Assembly: GCF_001938985.1 (NCBI RefSeq)
Contig: NZ_MKIN01000018.1
Span: 186,001-250,000 of the forward strand
Direction of reading: 5' to 3'
Length of the DNA: 64,000 nt
From: Gillisella taibaishanensis
GTDB taxonomy: Bacteria; Pseudomonadota; Alphaproteobacteria; Rhizobiales; Rhizobiaceae
The notes under the pieces were generated by a model that did not search any database, was not told where the DNA came from, and saw nothing but the letters and a program-made list of their open reading frames with translations. Position 1 is the first letter of the stretch, and each line of letters begins with the position of its first letter. A program made the translations under genes and the position numbers. This document shows, one piece after another, positions 19,444 through 27,893 of the stretch.

Positions 19444-19738
19444 TGACCAGTGGCGCCCGTATAGACCAAGCTTTCGGGATAGACAAGCGGGGGTTCTTAA
19501 AAAAATGACAGCCTCGCGACAGTGGCTGGAAAGCCGCAGCCAGCACCGTTTTGAGACAAGTTGGCGTTATCCTGCAACTTGGTGATTTCCAATGGAAAGT
19601 TTTGGCGATAAAGGCGGAACATAAGGTGGCAACAGGGTGCTTGGCAGGGGCTCTGCCGGGGCTGGCCGCTCTCAAACACGCAGGGTTTCTGGCGCGCGGT
19701 GCGGCAATCCCTGCAAGCGGATGACTGAGGGATAGGAT

Positions 19739-20155
19739 ATGAAATTTCGGATCATGCTGACGGCTTCTCTCGCCTTGGCGCTGGCTGGATGTACAACGGC
19801 ATCCGGCATCGTGCCGATGGAGAAGAAGAACCTGGTGGAAGAGCGCTGGGTCAACCAGCCCGCCGGTGCATTCTTTGCCAAATACGGCCCGCCCTTCAAC
19901 GACGAGCAGGCCGGTGGCGGCACTGTCTATAGCTGGCGCGGCGGCTTCCGCACCCGCACGGTCGCTCCGACCTATGCCCAGGGTCCCGATGGCAAGCGCG
20001 GCAAGGTTTCCAAGGCCGGCCGCACCGAATACCTGCGCTGCGAAGTCCGCATCACCGTCTCCTCCGATTACGTGATCCGCTCGATCAAGCCGATCTCCGA
20101 CAGGCCCGTCGAAGGCGGCAAGACCTGGTGCGAGGAATTCCTCGGCGGCAACTAA
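19739..20155 (+). CDS. Small lipoprotein of unknown function
   Basis: The 138-residue protein starts MKFRIMLTASLALALAGCTT, a lipoprotein signal with lipobox L-A-G-C, so it is lipid-anchored in the envelope. The mature part has WVNQPAGAFFAKYGPPF, GGGTVYSWRGGF and a C-terminal region with two cysteines (LRCEVRITVSSDYVIRSIKPI and TWCEEFLGGN). This resembles small BamE/SmpA-like or outer-membrane accessory lipoproteins in size, but I cannot name the family. ATG 19739 follows GATAGGATAT. A terminator-like hairpin follows at 20199-20229. Confidence 0.82.
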   Translation: MKFRIMLTASLALALAGCTTASGIVPMEKKNLVEERWVNQPAGAFFAKYGPPFNDEQAGGGTVYSWRGGFRTRTVAPTYAQGPDGKRGKVSKAGRTEYLRCEVRITVSSDYVIRSIKPISDRPVEGGKTWCEEFLGGN

Positions 20156-20198
20156 GCCGGTCGATGGTGCACACCTCTATGGTGCGCATATTATAAAG

Positions 20199-20229
20199 AA
20201 GGTCGTGCCCGAAAGGGTGCGGCCTTTTC
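20199..20229 (+). terminator. Rho-independent terminator after the lipoprotein gene
   Basis: The stem AAGGTCG-tg-CCC / GGG-tg-CGGCCTT with a GAAA loop ends in a short T-run (CCTTTTCG). It lies about 45 bp after the lipoprotein stop codon. Confidence 0.75.
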
Positions 20230-20277
20230 GTTGGTGCAAGGGGCTGCCGGGACCGACAAAAATCGCGCGAACGGAGT

Positions 20278-20310
20278 TTGACAAGTAAATCTACAATTAT
20301 TATAGATTTA
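20278..20310 (+). promoter_or_regulatory. Sigma-70-type promoter with palindromic operator, upstream of cysH
   Basis: TTGACA at 20278-20283 and TATAGA at 20301-20306 are separated by exactly 17 bp. An inverted repeat TAAATCTA (20286-20293) / TAGATTTA (20303-20310) fills the spacer and overlaps the -10 box, the position expected for a repressor site. Transcription should start near 20313, giving a leader of roughly 200 nt before cysH. The regulator is unknown; an Rrf2- or LysR-type sulfur regulator is only a guess. Confidence 0.65.
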
Positions 20311-20515
20311 ATCCGTCTGATATGTGCTCCTCGATGTCTCTTTACATTGGCATCGACTGTTCACTTTGCCTACCGCTGGCGAAGCCCGGCAGGAATTGCG
20401 TATTCCCCCCGGCTTTTAGTGAATTTTGCTCATCATCCATGGAGCCTTAAAAGGCGATTTCTGTCCTTTGGCGGCAAAAACCCCGATACTGCCGTCAACT
20501 GATAGGAAAGAGTTC

Positions 20516-21265
20516 ATGACATCGCTCCCCCATATTGAAGCTGCTGCCTCGCTTGATGCGGCCTTCGTCGATCTCGATCTCACGGCCCGCCTTCGTCTGG
20601 TTGAAGAACTCGGCGGCCGCGCCGTTTTCACCACCAGCCTCGGCATCGAGGATCAGGTCATCACGGCGGCCATCGGCCTTGCCGGCCTCTCCATTGAGGT
20701 GGCGACGCTGGAAACTGGCCGCCTGTTCAAGGAAACGGTGGACCTGATCGCCGAAACCGAAGAGCGTTTCGGCATTGCCATCAAGCGCTACCGCCCGGCG
20801 CAGGACGATATCGACGCTTACGCCGCCAAATACGGCCTTAATGGCTTTTACGAGAGCGTTGAAGCCCGCCACGCTTGCTGTCATGTGCGCAAGCTGGTGC
20901 CTCTGGCCAAGGCGCTGGAAGGCGCTTCGGTCTGGGTCACCGGTTTGCGCCGCAGCCAGTCAGGCAACCGGGCCGCCACGCCCTTCGCCGAATATGACGC
21001 CGAGCGCAATCTGATCAAGATCAACCCGCTGGCCGATTGGTCGCTGGATGCCATCGACGCCTATGTCGAGCGCGAAGCGGTGCCGGTCAATCCGCTGCAT
21101 GCGCGCGGTTATCCCTCCATCGGCTGCGAGCCCTGCACCCGCGCCATCAAGCCCGGCGAGCCGGAACGCGCCGGCCGCTGGTGGTGGGAAAACGACGAGA
21201 AGCGCGAATGCGGCTTGCATGTGCCCGAAGCCGCCATCCCGTCACTCAATTCAAGTTCTCTTTAA
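20516..21265 (+). CDS. cysH: Phosphoadenylyl/adenylyl-sulfate reductase (assimilatory, APS reductase type)
   Basis: The 249-residue enzyme reduces activated sulfate to sulfite in cysteine biosynthesis. The PP-loop region is FTTSLGIEDQVITAAI, with substrate-binding VATLETGRLF and TGLRRSQSGNRA. Two cysteine pairs, in HACCHVRKLVPL and IGCEPCTRAI, mark the 4Fe-4S form that uses APS rather than PAPS. The final Cys in KRECGLHVP is the catalytic residue. ATG 20516 is chosen because AGGAAAG lies about 6-12 bp upstream; the frame is open to 20426. It is the first gene of a cysH-cysD-cysN unit behind the promoter at 20278. Confidence 0.94.
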   Translation: MTSLPHIEAAASLDAAFVDLDLTARLRLVEELGGRAVFTTSLGIEDQVITAAIGLAGLSIEVATLETGRLFKETVDLIAETEERFGIAIKRYRPAQDDIDAYAAKYGLNGFYESVEARHACCHVRKLVPLAKALEGASVWVTGLRRSQSGNRAATPFAEYDAERNLIKINPLADWSLDAIDAYVEREAVPVNPLHARGYPSIGCEPCTRAIKPGEPERAGRWWWENDEKRECGLHVPEAAIPSLNSSSL

Positions 21266-21346
21266 ACCGCCGCCGTCTGCGCCTTGCTGCAATCTGCCGC
21301 GCAAGGCTAGCCAGAAACCATCTTCGGCCAGTAGGATAAGAAATTC

Positions 21347-22351
21347 ATGTCTGCACAGACTCAGCCGACAGCGCCCCAATCCGGGAACCAGATCATGCAT
21401 CTGCACCAGTCCGAGTTCGACCCGCATTCCAAGGAGACGGTTACGCGCGCGCCGCTCGACCCGCATTTGAAGGCGCTGGAAAACGAGGCGATCCACATCT
21501 TCCGCGAAGTGGCTGGTGAATTCGAAAACCCTGTGATGCTCTATTCGATCGGCAAGGATTCGTCCGTGCTGCTGCATCTGGCGCGCAAGGCGTTCTATCC
21601 GGGCCGGGTGCCGTTTCCGCTGCTGCATATCGATACCGGCTGGAAATTCCGGGAAATGATCGCCTTTCGTGATGAAATGGCTCGCCGTTTCGATCTCGAT
21701 CTGGTCGTTCATACCAATCCGCGCGGCAAGGCTGAAAATGTCACGCCTTTCACCCACGGCTCGGCGCTCTACACCGATATCATGAAGACCGAAGCCCTGC
21801 GCCAGGCGCTGGATGCTGGCAAGTATGACGCGGCCTTCGGCGGTGCGCGGCGCGACGAAGAAGCCTCGCGCGCCAAGGAGCGGATCTATTCCTTCCGCAC
21901 GCCCGACCATAAATGGGACCCGCGCAACCAGCGTCCGGAACTGTGGAACGTCTATAACGGCATGATTAAGCGGGGCGAAAGCGTGCGCGCCTTCCCACTG
22001 TCCAACTGGACCGAGGTCGATATCTGGCGCTACATCCAGGCGGAAAACATTCCGCTGGTGCCGCTCTATTTCGCCGAAAACCGGCCCTTTATCGAACGTG
22101 ACGGCATGATGATCCTGGCCGAGGACGAACGTCTGGAACTGTTGCCCGGCGAAAAGATCCAGCATGGCTCGATCCGCTTCCGCACGCTCGGCTGCTTCCC
22201 GCTGACCGGTGCGCTGCGGTCTGAAGCCCGTACGCTCGACGAAGTGATCGCCGAGCTTGAAATCGCCACCGTCTCCGAACGTCAGGGCCGCGCCATCGAC
22301 CGCGACCAGTCCGGCTCGATGGAAAAGAAAAAACGCGAAGGATATTTCTGA
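21347..22351 (+). CDS. cysD: Sulfate adenylyltransferase subunit 2
   Basis: CysD is the catalytic ATP pyrophosphatase subunit that makes APS from sulfate and ATP. The 334-residue sequence has the PP-loop [18 protein letters not shown], then [46 protein letters not shown] and the terminal GYF. The first ~15 residues are an unusual extra, so the second Met ([12 protein letters not shown]) is an alternative start, but AGGATAAG precedes ATG 21347. Its stop is separated from cysN by one base, so the two subunits are translationally linked. Confidence 0.96.
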   Translation: MSAQTQPTAPQSGNQIMHLHQSEFDPHSKETVTRAPLDPHLKALENEAIHIFREVAGEFENPVMLYSIGKDSSVLLHLARKAFYPGRVPFPLLHIDTGWKFREMIAFRDEMARRFDLDLVVHTNPRGKAENVTPFTHGSALYTDIMKTEALRQALDAGKYDAAFGGARRDEEASRAKERIYSFRTPDHKWDPRNQRPELWNVYNGMIKRGESVRAFPLSNWTEVDIWRYIQAENIPLVPLYFAENRPFIERDGMMILAEDERLELLPGEKIQHGSIRFRTLGCFPLTGALRSEARTLDEVIAELEIATVSERQGRAIDRDQSGSMEKKKREGYF

Positions 22352-22352
22352 T

Positions 22353-23873
22353 ATGACCGCTAGCGCCACCGCACTCGCCGCAAACGCGCCTTCCGCACAG
22401 ACATCAGAAGGGCTCTCCTTGGCAAACGCTGTTCCCCAGTCCGAAGCTGCCTATACCGGCCGCGATTCTCGCCCGCTGCGGCTGATCACCTGCGGCTCCG
22501 TCGATGACGGCAAGTCGACGCTGATCGGTCGGCTGCTCTGGGACACCAAGGCCGTGAAGGAAGATCAGGCCGCGACGCTGCGCCGCGACAGCGGCAAGCA
22601 GAACGACCTCGGCCTGCCGGACTTCGCCCTGCTGCTCGACGGTCTGCAGGCCGAGCGCGAACAGGGCATCACCATCGATGTCGCCTATCGCTATTTCGCC
22701 ACCGACAAGCGCTCCTTCATCGTCGCCGACACCCCCGGCCATGAGCAATATACCCGCAACATGGCAACCGGCGCTTCGACCGCTGATCTCGCCGTGCTGC
22801 TGGTCGATGCCCGCGCCGGCATTCTCGAACAGACCCGCCGCCACGCCACCATCGCGTCGCTGATGGGCATCAAGCAGTTCGTGCTGGCGATCAACAAGAT
22901 CGACCTTACCGGCTATGACAAGGCTGGTTTCGACGCCATCGTCCATGCCTTCAAGGAAATCGCCCTGACGCTTGGCGTGCGCCAGGTCACTGCCATTCCG
23001 ATGTCGGCGCTGAAGGGCGAAAACGTCGTCTATTCCGGTAAGGACGCCATGCCGTGGTACGATGGCCCGACGCTGGTGGAAACGCTGGAACGCGCCACCT
23101 CGCGCTCGGCCCAATCGACAGGTTTCCGCCTGCCGGTGCAGCGCGTCTCGCGCCCTGGCGAAAGCTTCCGCGGCTATCAGGGCACGGTTGCCGGTGGCGC
23201 AGTCAAGCCGGGCGACAGCGTCGCCATCCTGCCGTCTGGCGCGGTGGCCAATGTCAAGCAGATCGTCACCTTCGATCTGGTGCGCAATGCCGCTGTTGCC
23301 GGCGACGCTATCACGCTGGTGCTCGACCGCCAGGTGGATGTGTCGCGCGGCGACATGATCGTCTCGCTCGACGCCGAGCCGCAGGTTGGTCTTGCTTTCG
23401 ACGCGCAGCTTGTGGCACTGCAGCCCGACGGCATCCAGCCCAACAAGCGCTATTGGCTGAAAAGCGGTTCGCGCCGCCAGCGCGTCCAGGTCAAGCCGGT
23501 GCTGGCGCTCGACCTGAAGAACGGCAAGTGGAACCCGGCCGATGCGCTGGCCATGAACGCCATCGGCAAGGTGCAGCTCGCCTTCGACGAAAAGGCGGTT
23601 TTCGACCCCTATGAACAGAACCGCTCCACCGGCGCCTTCATCCTGATCGACCCCGACACCAACAATACGGTGGCCGGCGGCATGATCACTGCCAAGCGCG
23701 CCGATGTCGATGACCTCAACAAGGGCGAAGCCCGCGTGCTGCTGTCGCTGCCCGCCGATCTCGCAGACCAGATCATGGCCACCGAACTCATGGCCGCCCG
23801 TCGCGACGAAGTCGAACTGCGCCGCGTGACCACGGGGCAGGCAAGGGATCTGCTGGATGGGATCGAGGGGTAA
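22353..23873 (+). CDS. cysN: Sulfate adenylyltransferase subunit 1 (GTPase)
   Basis: The 506-residue EF-Tu-like GTPase drives APS synthesis by CysD. G1 is GSVDDGKST, G3 is DTPGHEQY, G4 is NKID and the G5 region is MSALKG; beta-barrel domains follow (RVSRPGESFRGYQGTVAGG onward). The protein ends about 15 residues after RRVTTGQARD, so no C-terminal APS kinase (CysC) domain is present, unlike rhizobial NodQ. ATG 22353 overlaps nothing and lies one base after cysD. A terminator follows at 23904. Confidence 0.96.
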   Translation: MTASATALAANAPSAQTSEGLSLANAVPQSEAAYTGRDSRPLRLITCGSVDDGKSTLIGRLLWDTKAVKEDQAATLRRDSGKQNDLGLPDFALLLDGLQAEREQGITIDVAYRYFATDKRSFIVADTPGHEQYTRNMATGASTADLAVLLVDARAGILEQTRRHATIASLMGIKQFVLAINKIDLTGYDKAGFDAIVHAFKEIALTLGVRQVTAIPMSALKGENVVYSGKDAMPWYDGPTLVETLERATSRSAQSTGFRLPVQRVSRPGESFRGYQGTVAGGAVKPGDSVAILPSGAVANVKQIVTFDLVRNAAVAGDAITLVLDRQVDVSRGDMIVSLDAEPQVGLAFDAQLVALQPDGIQPNKRYWLKSGSRRQRVQVKPVLALDLKNGKWNPADALAMNAIGKVQLAFDEKAVFDPYEQNRSTGAFILIDPDTNNTVAGGMITAKRADVDDLNKGEARVLLSLPADLADQIMATELMAARRDEVELRRVTTGQARDLLDGIEG

Positions 23874-23903
23874 ATTTCATCGGTTGATGAACTAAATGCA
23901 TCG

Positions 23904-23941
23904 AAGCCGCCGCGCGTTGGGGAACGTGTAGCGGCTTTTTG
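23904..23941 (+). terminator. Rho-independent terminator of the cys operon
   Basis: AAGCCGC and GCGGCTT form a stem around a ~20-nt loop, followed by TTTTTG. It lies 30 bp after the cysN stop. The next ~175 bp (23942-24118) are AT-rich and hold only the presumed promoter of the following gene. Confidence 0.85.
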
Positions 23942-24118
23942 TTTGCCCGGTTTCGATGGTATCTAGAAGTCAAGAGACGATAACTTTAACGACCTTTGCT
24001 CGACCTTGTTTAGTTCGCGTAATTTGTCGATAAATTTGCAGAAAAGAAAATGAAAACCTTGTAAGCGGCATTTATATATCCCAACTATATAAAATATGAA
24101 GCTGCTTTGGAGGTTGAC

Positions 24119-24694
24119 GTGGATAAGAGCGTCCTTTTCGGTATAGGAACTGCTCTCGTTTCGTTTTTGCTGCCATATGCGGTGAAGTCAATGCCCACGT
24201 CTATATCGATGTCTGGTGTTGCTTTGGGTGTCGTCATTATAGGGACGGCCCTTTTACCCGATAGGTTGCAACCCACGCTGTTTCAGGTTTCTGCTTATGC
24301 GGTTTCGGTCGCGATTTTTGTTGCGACATTAGTGTCCCAGCTTTCCAATCTGGAAGATGACATCAAGCCGAGAACAATACTAAAAGATTCAACAGGAGCA
24401 CACAAAATGGATCAGAGCGATGACAGACCGACAAAATCCAACGGGATAATTGTCGGGACTGATATCAATAACTCGGGCGGAGGCGTCGGCATGATGGTCG
24501 ATTCCCACAGTAATGGTACTGTCCCCTCAGTGGGAGCTGAATCAGTCGTTCATGTCGAAGCTGGCCAAAGCGCTATTGGAACCAGAGTTGTCCAATCAGG
24601 TCCAGGTGTTGGACTGGTTGTGAGACAAACCGGCCCTGGTGTTGGTTACCGCTCTGTTGTGATTGTAGGGTCTCCGGGAAATGAAAAAAAATAA
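24119..24694 (+). CDS. Orphan membrane protein with glycine-rich tail
   Basis: I do not recognise this family. A GTG start at 24119 has GGAGG 5 bp before it. The 191-residue product has two or three hydrophobic helices in its first ~80 residues (FGIGTALVSFLLPYAV, MSGVALGVVIIGTALL, VSAYAVSVAIFVATLV). A hydrophilic linker (MDQSDDRPTKSN) is followed by a glycine/valine-rich C-terminal part with loosely repeated segments (IIVGTDINNSGGGVGMMV, VVQSGPGVGLVV, RQTGPGVGY). The tail could form a beta-solenoid. Codon use and surrounding DNA are clearly more AT-rich than the neighbours, suggesting acquired DNA. It stands between the cys operon and a toxin-antitoxin pair. Confidence 0.75.
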   Translation: MDKSVLFGIGTALVSFLLPYAVKSMPTSISMSGVALGVVIIGTALLPDRLQPTLFQVSAYAVSVAIFVATLVSQLSNLEDDIKPRTILKDSTGAHKMDQSDDRPTKSNGIIVGTDINNSGGGVGMMVDSHSNGTVPSVGAESVVHVEAGQSAIGTRVVQSGPGVGLVVRQTGPGVGYRSVVIVGSPGNEKK

Positions 24695-24868
24695 TAAATT
24701 ACAGGGAACGTAATTATCCGTAAGTAGACATGAATTGTTTAATTTTATTAAAGAATATCTGCGATGTTTAATAATATAAAGTCATCGTGTTGATTTTGGT
24801 ATTTTGAGAAATTATTTCTGAAATTTATGTTGCAATTAACAGCCTCTCGTTTCGAACTGGTCTGAGTA

Positions 24869-25162
24869 TCAAAATTTCGTTTCCCTCTGATGCTTGAATG
24901 CCAAAACATAGACCGTATCCTCGGCAGGTTCGTAGCGAAATAATGCGACATAGCCGCTTTCGCCAAAGGGGATAATCAACACCCGCATGTCAGGCATATC
25001 AGTAAGCGGGCGGCCGATATCGGGTGTCTGTTCCAAGAGCAGAAAGTGTCGTTCGATGGCTTGACCGGCGCGTTTCGCCGCGTCCGGTGTCTTGGTCGCG
25101 AGGAAACGCCTGCAGCGCTCCATGCCTTCCAGAGCGGGTCGGGTGACGATTACTCGTGGCAC
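24869..25162 (-). CDS. RelE/ParE-family toxin
   Basis: The 97-residue protein fits the ParE/RelE fold: VIVTRPALEGMERCRRFL at the start, DIGRPLTDMPDMRVLIIPFGESGYVALFRYE in the middle, and VYVLAFKHQRE at the end. Such toxins cleave ribosome-bound mRNA or inhibit gyrase. The GTG start lies inside the end of the antitoxin gene (13-bp overlap), so translation is coupled. About 170 bp of AT-rich sequence without a gene separates it from the orphan membrane protein. Confidence 0.88.
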   Translation of the reverse strand: MPRVIVTRPALEGMERCRRFLATKTPDAAKRAGQAIERHFLLLEQTPDIGRPLTDMPDMRVLIIPFGESGYVALFRYEPAEDTVYVLAFKHQRETKF

Positions 25163-25422
25163 TCGGGCGCTGCCGTTTCGTTATCCGTTCCCCAGCCGTT
25201 CAGCCAGCCACGCACTTCAGCGCCGCTCAGGTGCCGACCGGTTTCCTGGTGCTCTGCCCAGGATGCCATGGCTTCCTGCTTGAAACTCTCGCGCGCCTCT
25301 TCGCGTTCCACATATTGCCTGACGGCTTCCAGCATGATCCAGTGCGACGACCGCCGCTGCTGGTTGGCAAGCTGCTGGACGCGCGCTTTCAGCCCATCAT
25401 CGATCTTGAGAGATGTCGCCAA
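25150..25422 (-). CDS. Ribbon-helix-helix antitoxin (ParD/RelB-like)
   Basis: The 90-residue protein starts with TTG 25422 (ATSLKIDDGLKARVQQLANQ), a typical ribbon-helix-helix DNA-binding start, followed by RRSSHWIMLEAVRQYVEREE. Its C-terminus (HLSGAEVRGWLNGWGTDNE) should wrap the toxin. GAGG lies 8 bp before the TTG. The frame is open to 25491, but that part overlaps the promoter palindrome, so the shorter form is preferred. Confidence 0.85.
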   Translation of the reverse strand: MATSLKIDDGLKARVQQLANQQRRSSHWIMLEAVRQYVEREEARESFKQEAMASWAEHQETGRHLSGAEVRGWLNGWGTDNETAAPECHE

Positions 25423-25434
25423 TGCGGAGCCTCT

Positions 25435-25459
25435 TATTACCCGGTGATACCTGGTAATA
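25435..25459. promoter_or_regulatory. Autoregulatory operator of the toxin-antitoxin pair
   Basis: TATTACC (25435-25441) and GGTAATA (25453-25459) form a perfect inverted repeat just upstream of the antitoxin start. On the minus strand TATAGT, a possible -10 box, lies immediately before it. The location is where antitoxins usually bind to repress their own operon. Confidence 0.65.
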
Positions 25460-25748
25460 CTATATGGACTTATTTCCTCTGAGTCCAGCAAGGCGTGGTA
25501 CTACAGACCGGGTGCGGGCGGCGTCAATCCCCCGCAAGCGCCGCTATGGGTAGGCCTCCGCTCGCTCGAAAAGCTTGACAGGGCGCGACCGAGCCATCAT
25601 CTTTCCGGCAAGGCTGATGCTGCCTGCCGCTCACGCCGTCTAGGGAATGGTGAAAGCATCCAGAGGCGATCAATGTCCTTGCGAAGGGTCGATCCGTCAG
25701 CAATGTGGGCACTGGCTTTTGGGATTGACCCATCACAGGGAAAACTCA

Positions 25749-26507
25749 ATGCATAGCTACCGTGATGCCAAGCGCATGGCGAAAATCCTCGAAAACTCTT
25801 TGCGCGAAAAGAATCTTACTATCTCCCATGGCGAGAGCCTCGATCTGATCGCAAGACAGTTTGGGATGGCCGATTGGAATATTCTGTCTGCCCGTCTGAA
25901 GCGGCAGGAAGCGGCGGACGAGCGCCGTTTGCAGGAGCTTCAATCCTGGTATTTTCTCGCGGAATATCCAGAAGAATTCGATTACGGTGGCGATGTCAAT
26001 CCGTTTGGCTGCGGTCGTCATGCTGCCCTGATCCATTACACCAGAACTGCATCCAGTCGATATCGAACGCCGCAGCGGGTGTTTGCGACACTCATGCAAA
26101 CTGTGTCGGCAGTTCCCTTTGCCGGAAAACGGCTGAGGGTGAGTGCGGATCTTGCCACGCAGGCCGTCTCGCTTGGCGCAACCATTTGGGTCCGCGTCGA
26201 TCAATCGCCTGGACATGTCCTGGCATTCGACAATCTGCAGCATCATGCCAATGGATGGCTGTTCGGCGACAATGACTGGACGAGGCGCAGCATCGTGATC
26301 GACGTGCCCGGCGAGGGTAGCCGAGAGCTCTTCTTCGGCTTCTTCCTGAAAGGCTCAGGCAGCGTCTGGGCCGCCGATTTCAGCGTTTCGATCGTTGATA
26401 GCGACGTTTCTCTGACGAAAGAGCCGGCGGGCGCAAATCGGCGAGAGTTGAACTGGTTGGTGCCTAACAATCTCGATTTCTCGAAAACCGTTTCCCGAAT
26501 TCCCTGA
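25749..26507 (+). CDS. Glyoxalase_8-type N-terminal domain fused to a jelly-roll-like domain
   Basis: The first ~60 residues (YRDAKRMAKILENSLREKNLTISHGESLDLIARQFGMADWN) match the short helical 'glyoxalase superfamily' domain PF20066, whose function is unknown. The rest (to residue 252) resembles a beta-sandwich: KRLRVSADLATQAVSLGATIWVRVDQ, LAFDNLQHH, DWTRRSIVIDVP, FFGFFLKGSGSVWAADFSVSIVD. This pattern is found in stand-alone or fused jelly-roll domains. ATG 25749 is chosen by domain boundary; the ribosome-binding site is weak (CAGGG). The gene is monocistronic, and 25460-25748 upstream shows nothing but presumed promoter sequence. Confidence 0.78.
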   Translation: MHSYRDAKRMAKILENSLREKNLTISHGESLDLIARQFGMADWNILSARLKRQEAADERRLQELQSWYFLAEYPEEFDYGGDVNPFGCGRHAALIHYTRTASSRYRTPQRVFATLMQTVSAVPFAGKRLRVSADLATQAVSLGATIWVRVDQSPGHVLAFDNLQHHANGWLFGDNDWTRRSIVIDVPGEGSRELFFGFFLKGSGSVWAADFSVSIVDSDVSLTKEPAGANRRELNWLVPNNLDFSKTVSRIP

Positions 26508-26532
26508 TCGCACGTTTGTTCGAAAAATGATG

Positions 26533-26569
26533 CCGCGCAGGAAAATTTCAGTCGTCGAAGCCTGCGCGG
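26533..26569. terminator. Hairpin between convergent genes
   Basis: CCGCGCAGG and CCTGCGCGG are perfect 9-bp arms around a 19-nt loop, 25 bp after the stop of the jelly-roll protein gene. No T-tract is present. Confidence 0.45.
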
Positions 26570-26703
26570 TTCGGTCCTGCAAGACATTCTGAAACCTCAG
26601 GACATCTTAAAGAACGGCCACGTGATCTCGTGGCAGCAGCGTGACGTCAATCGGCCGCCCGACCCCGTTCTATAGATAACGGCAGTCGCGTTCTGGGACT
26701 TCT

Positions 26704-27789
26704 CTACAGGGTTTTGGCGCCAAGGCAAGTGTCGGACACCTCCATCTGGACGCTGCGGCGGGTGGAGCCGCGGGCGATCAGTTCGAAGCCGAGATCGATC
26801 GTCTGCTCCTGGCGTCGTTTGTCCTGACCGCGGATGATCATGTCGACGGCGCGGTAGCCGAGTTGATAGAGCGGCGTGCGCACCGTGGTCAGCGGCGGTA
26901 CCGTATGGGCGCAGTAGTCGAGATCGGTAAAACTGCACAACCCGAGCCGATCGGGCACGGCAATACCGCGCCGCTGACACTCGAAAAGCAGGCCGAGCGA
27001 CAGGTCGTCGTGGTCGCAGAGGATTGCGTCGATCTCGGGGTCTGCAGCAAACAGCTGATCGAGTGTATTGCCGCCAGAGCCGATCGTATCGGTGCTGTCG
27101 ACGCTGACTTCGAGAGCAGGGTTATAGAGCCCCTCCGCAGTCATGAACCTGCGATAGGCCTCCAGCCGCATCTGTACCGGAATGTCCGAGCGGCTGGCGC
27201 AAAAACCGATACGCCGATAACCTACGTCGAGCAGATGGCGCAGCGCCGCCTCGGTTGCGGCTCGATTATTGATACCCACAGCCATGTCGACCGGCGGATA
27301 GCTGATATCGAGTAGCTGCACGACGGGGCAGGGTGCATCCTTCAGAAGGTCGGTCACACGCGGGTCGATCTGCACGCCGCCGATGATGATGCCGGATGGC
27401 TTTTGCCCGAAAAACTGCTTGAGCTGATGCACTTCCTCGGCAGGATCGTAGCGGGTGTTGACATACTGTATACGCAGGCCAGAGCCCCATGCGCGATCCT
27501 CGATACCCTTCATGACCCTTGGAAAGATGTTGCTGCCCAGCAGCGAAGACAAAACCCCGATCGTGTTGCCGGAGCGGCTGGCCAGCGCGCGCGCGGCGTA
27601 ATCGGGCACGTAGCCCAGTTCCTCGACAATTTTTAAGATGGTTTCACGCAAGCCCGGAGACACTTTTTCGGGCTTGTTGAGCGCCCGGGAAATGGTAATC
27701 GGACTGACGCCGACCTTCTCCGCAACTTCATTCAGTGTCAGGCGATTGCCTGCCGTCCTGCTCTTCTTCCCCACTCTTCCCCCGGTCAT
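26704..27789 (-). CDS. LacI-family transcriptional regulator (GntR-like)
   Basis: The 361-residue repressor has the LacI helix-turn-helix (RLTLNEVAEKVGVSPITISRALNKPEKVSPGLRETILKIVEELGYVPDYAARALAS) and a periplasmic-binding-protein-like sugar domain starting IGVLSSLLGSNIFPRVMKGIEDRA. It resembles the gluconate repressor GntR group. No sugar-transport or catabolic genes are adjacent, so the regulon is unknown. The upstream region to 28216 is AT-rich and contains palindromes at 27862-27893. Confidence 0.9.
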   Translation of the reverse strand: MTGGRVGKKSRTAGNRLTLNEVAEKVGVSPITISRALNKPEKVSPGLRETILKIVEELGYVPDYAARALASRSGNTIGVLSSLLGSNIFPRVMKGIEDRAWGSGLRIQYVNTRYDPAEEVHQLKQFFGQKPSGIIIGGVQIDPRVTDLLKDAPCPVVQLLDISYPPVDMAVGINNRAATEAALRHLLDVGYRRIGFCASRSDIPVQMRLEAYRRFMTAEGLYNPALEVSVDSTDTIGSGGNTLDQLFAADPEIDAILCDHDDLSLGLLFECQRRGIAVPDRLGLCSFTDLDYCAHTVPPLTTVRTPLYQLGYRAVDMIIRGQDKRRQEQTIDLGFELIARGSTRRSVQMEVSDTCLGAKTL

Positions 27790-27861
27790 TGGCTCCCGCT
27801 GCCAAGGTCGGCAGCCACTTCTACAGAAAACTATGCCGTCTTACTCTGCCTTCCTATCGCT

Positions 27862-27893
27862 ATAGTTGAAAACTATCTTCCTTAAGAGTTTTC
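27862..27893. promoter_or_regulatory. Overlapping palindromes upstream of the LacI-family gene
   Basis: ATAGTT-gaa-AACTAT lies at 27862-27876, and GAAAACT (27868-27874) is repeated inverted as AGTTTTC (27887-27893). GAAAACTAT also occurs in direct orientation near 27826. They could be autoregulatory or activator sites. The rest of 27894-28216 shows no supported gene. Confidence 0.35.

Noticed and set aside
20313..20515. SAM or other known riboswitch in the cysH leader
   Set aside because: I could not find the conserved core of any riboswitch class I know; only the promoter palindrome is supported.
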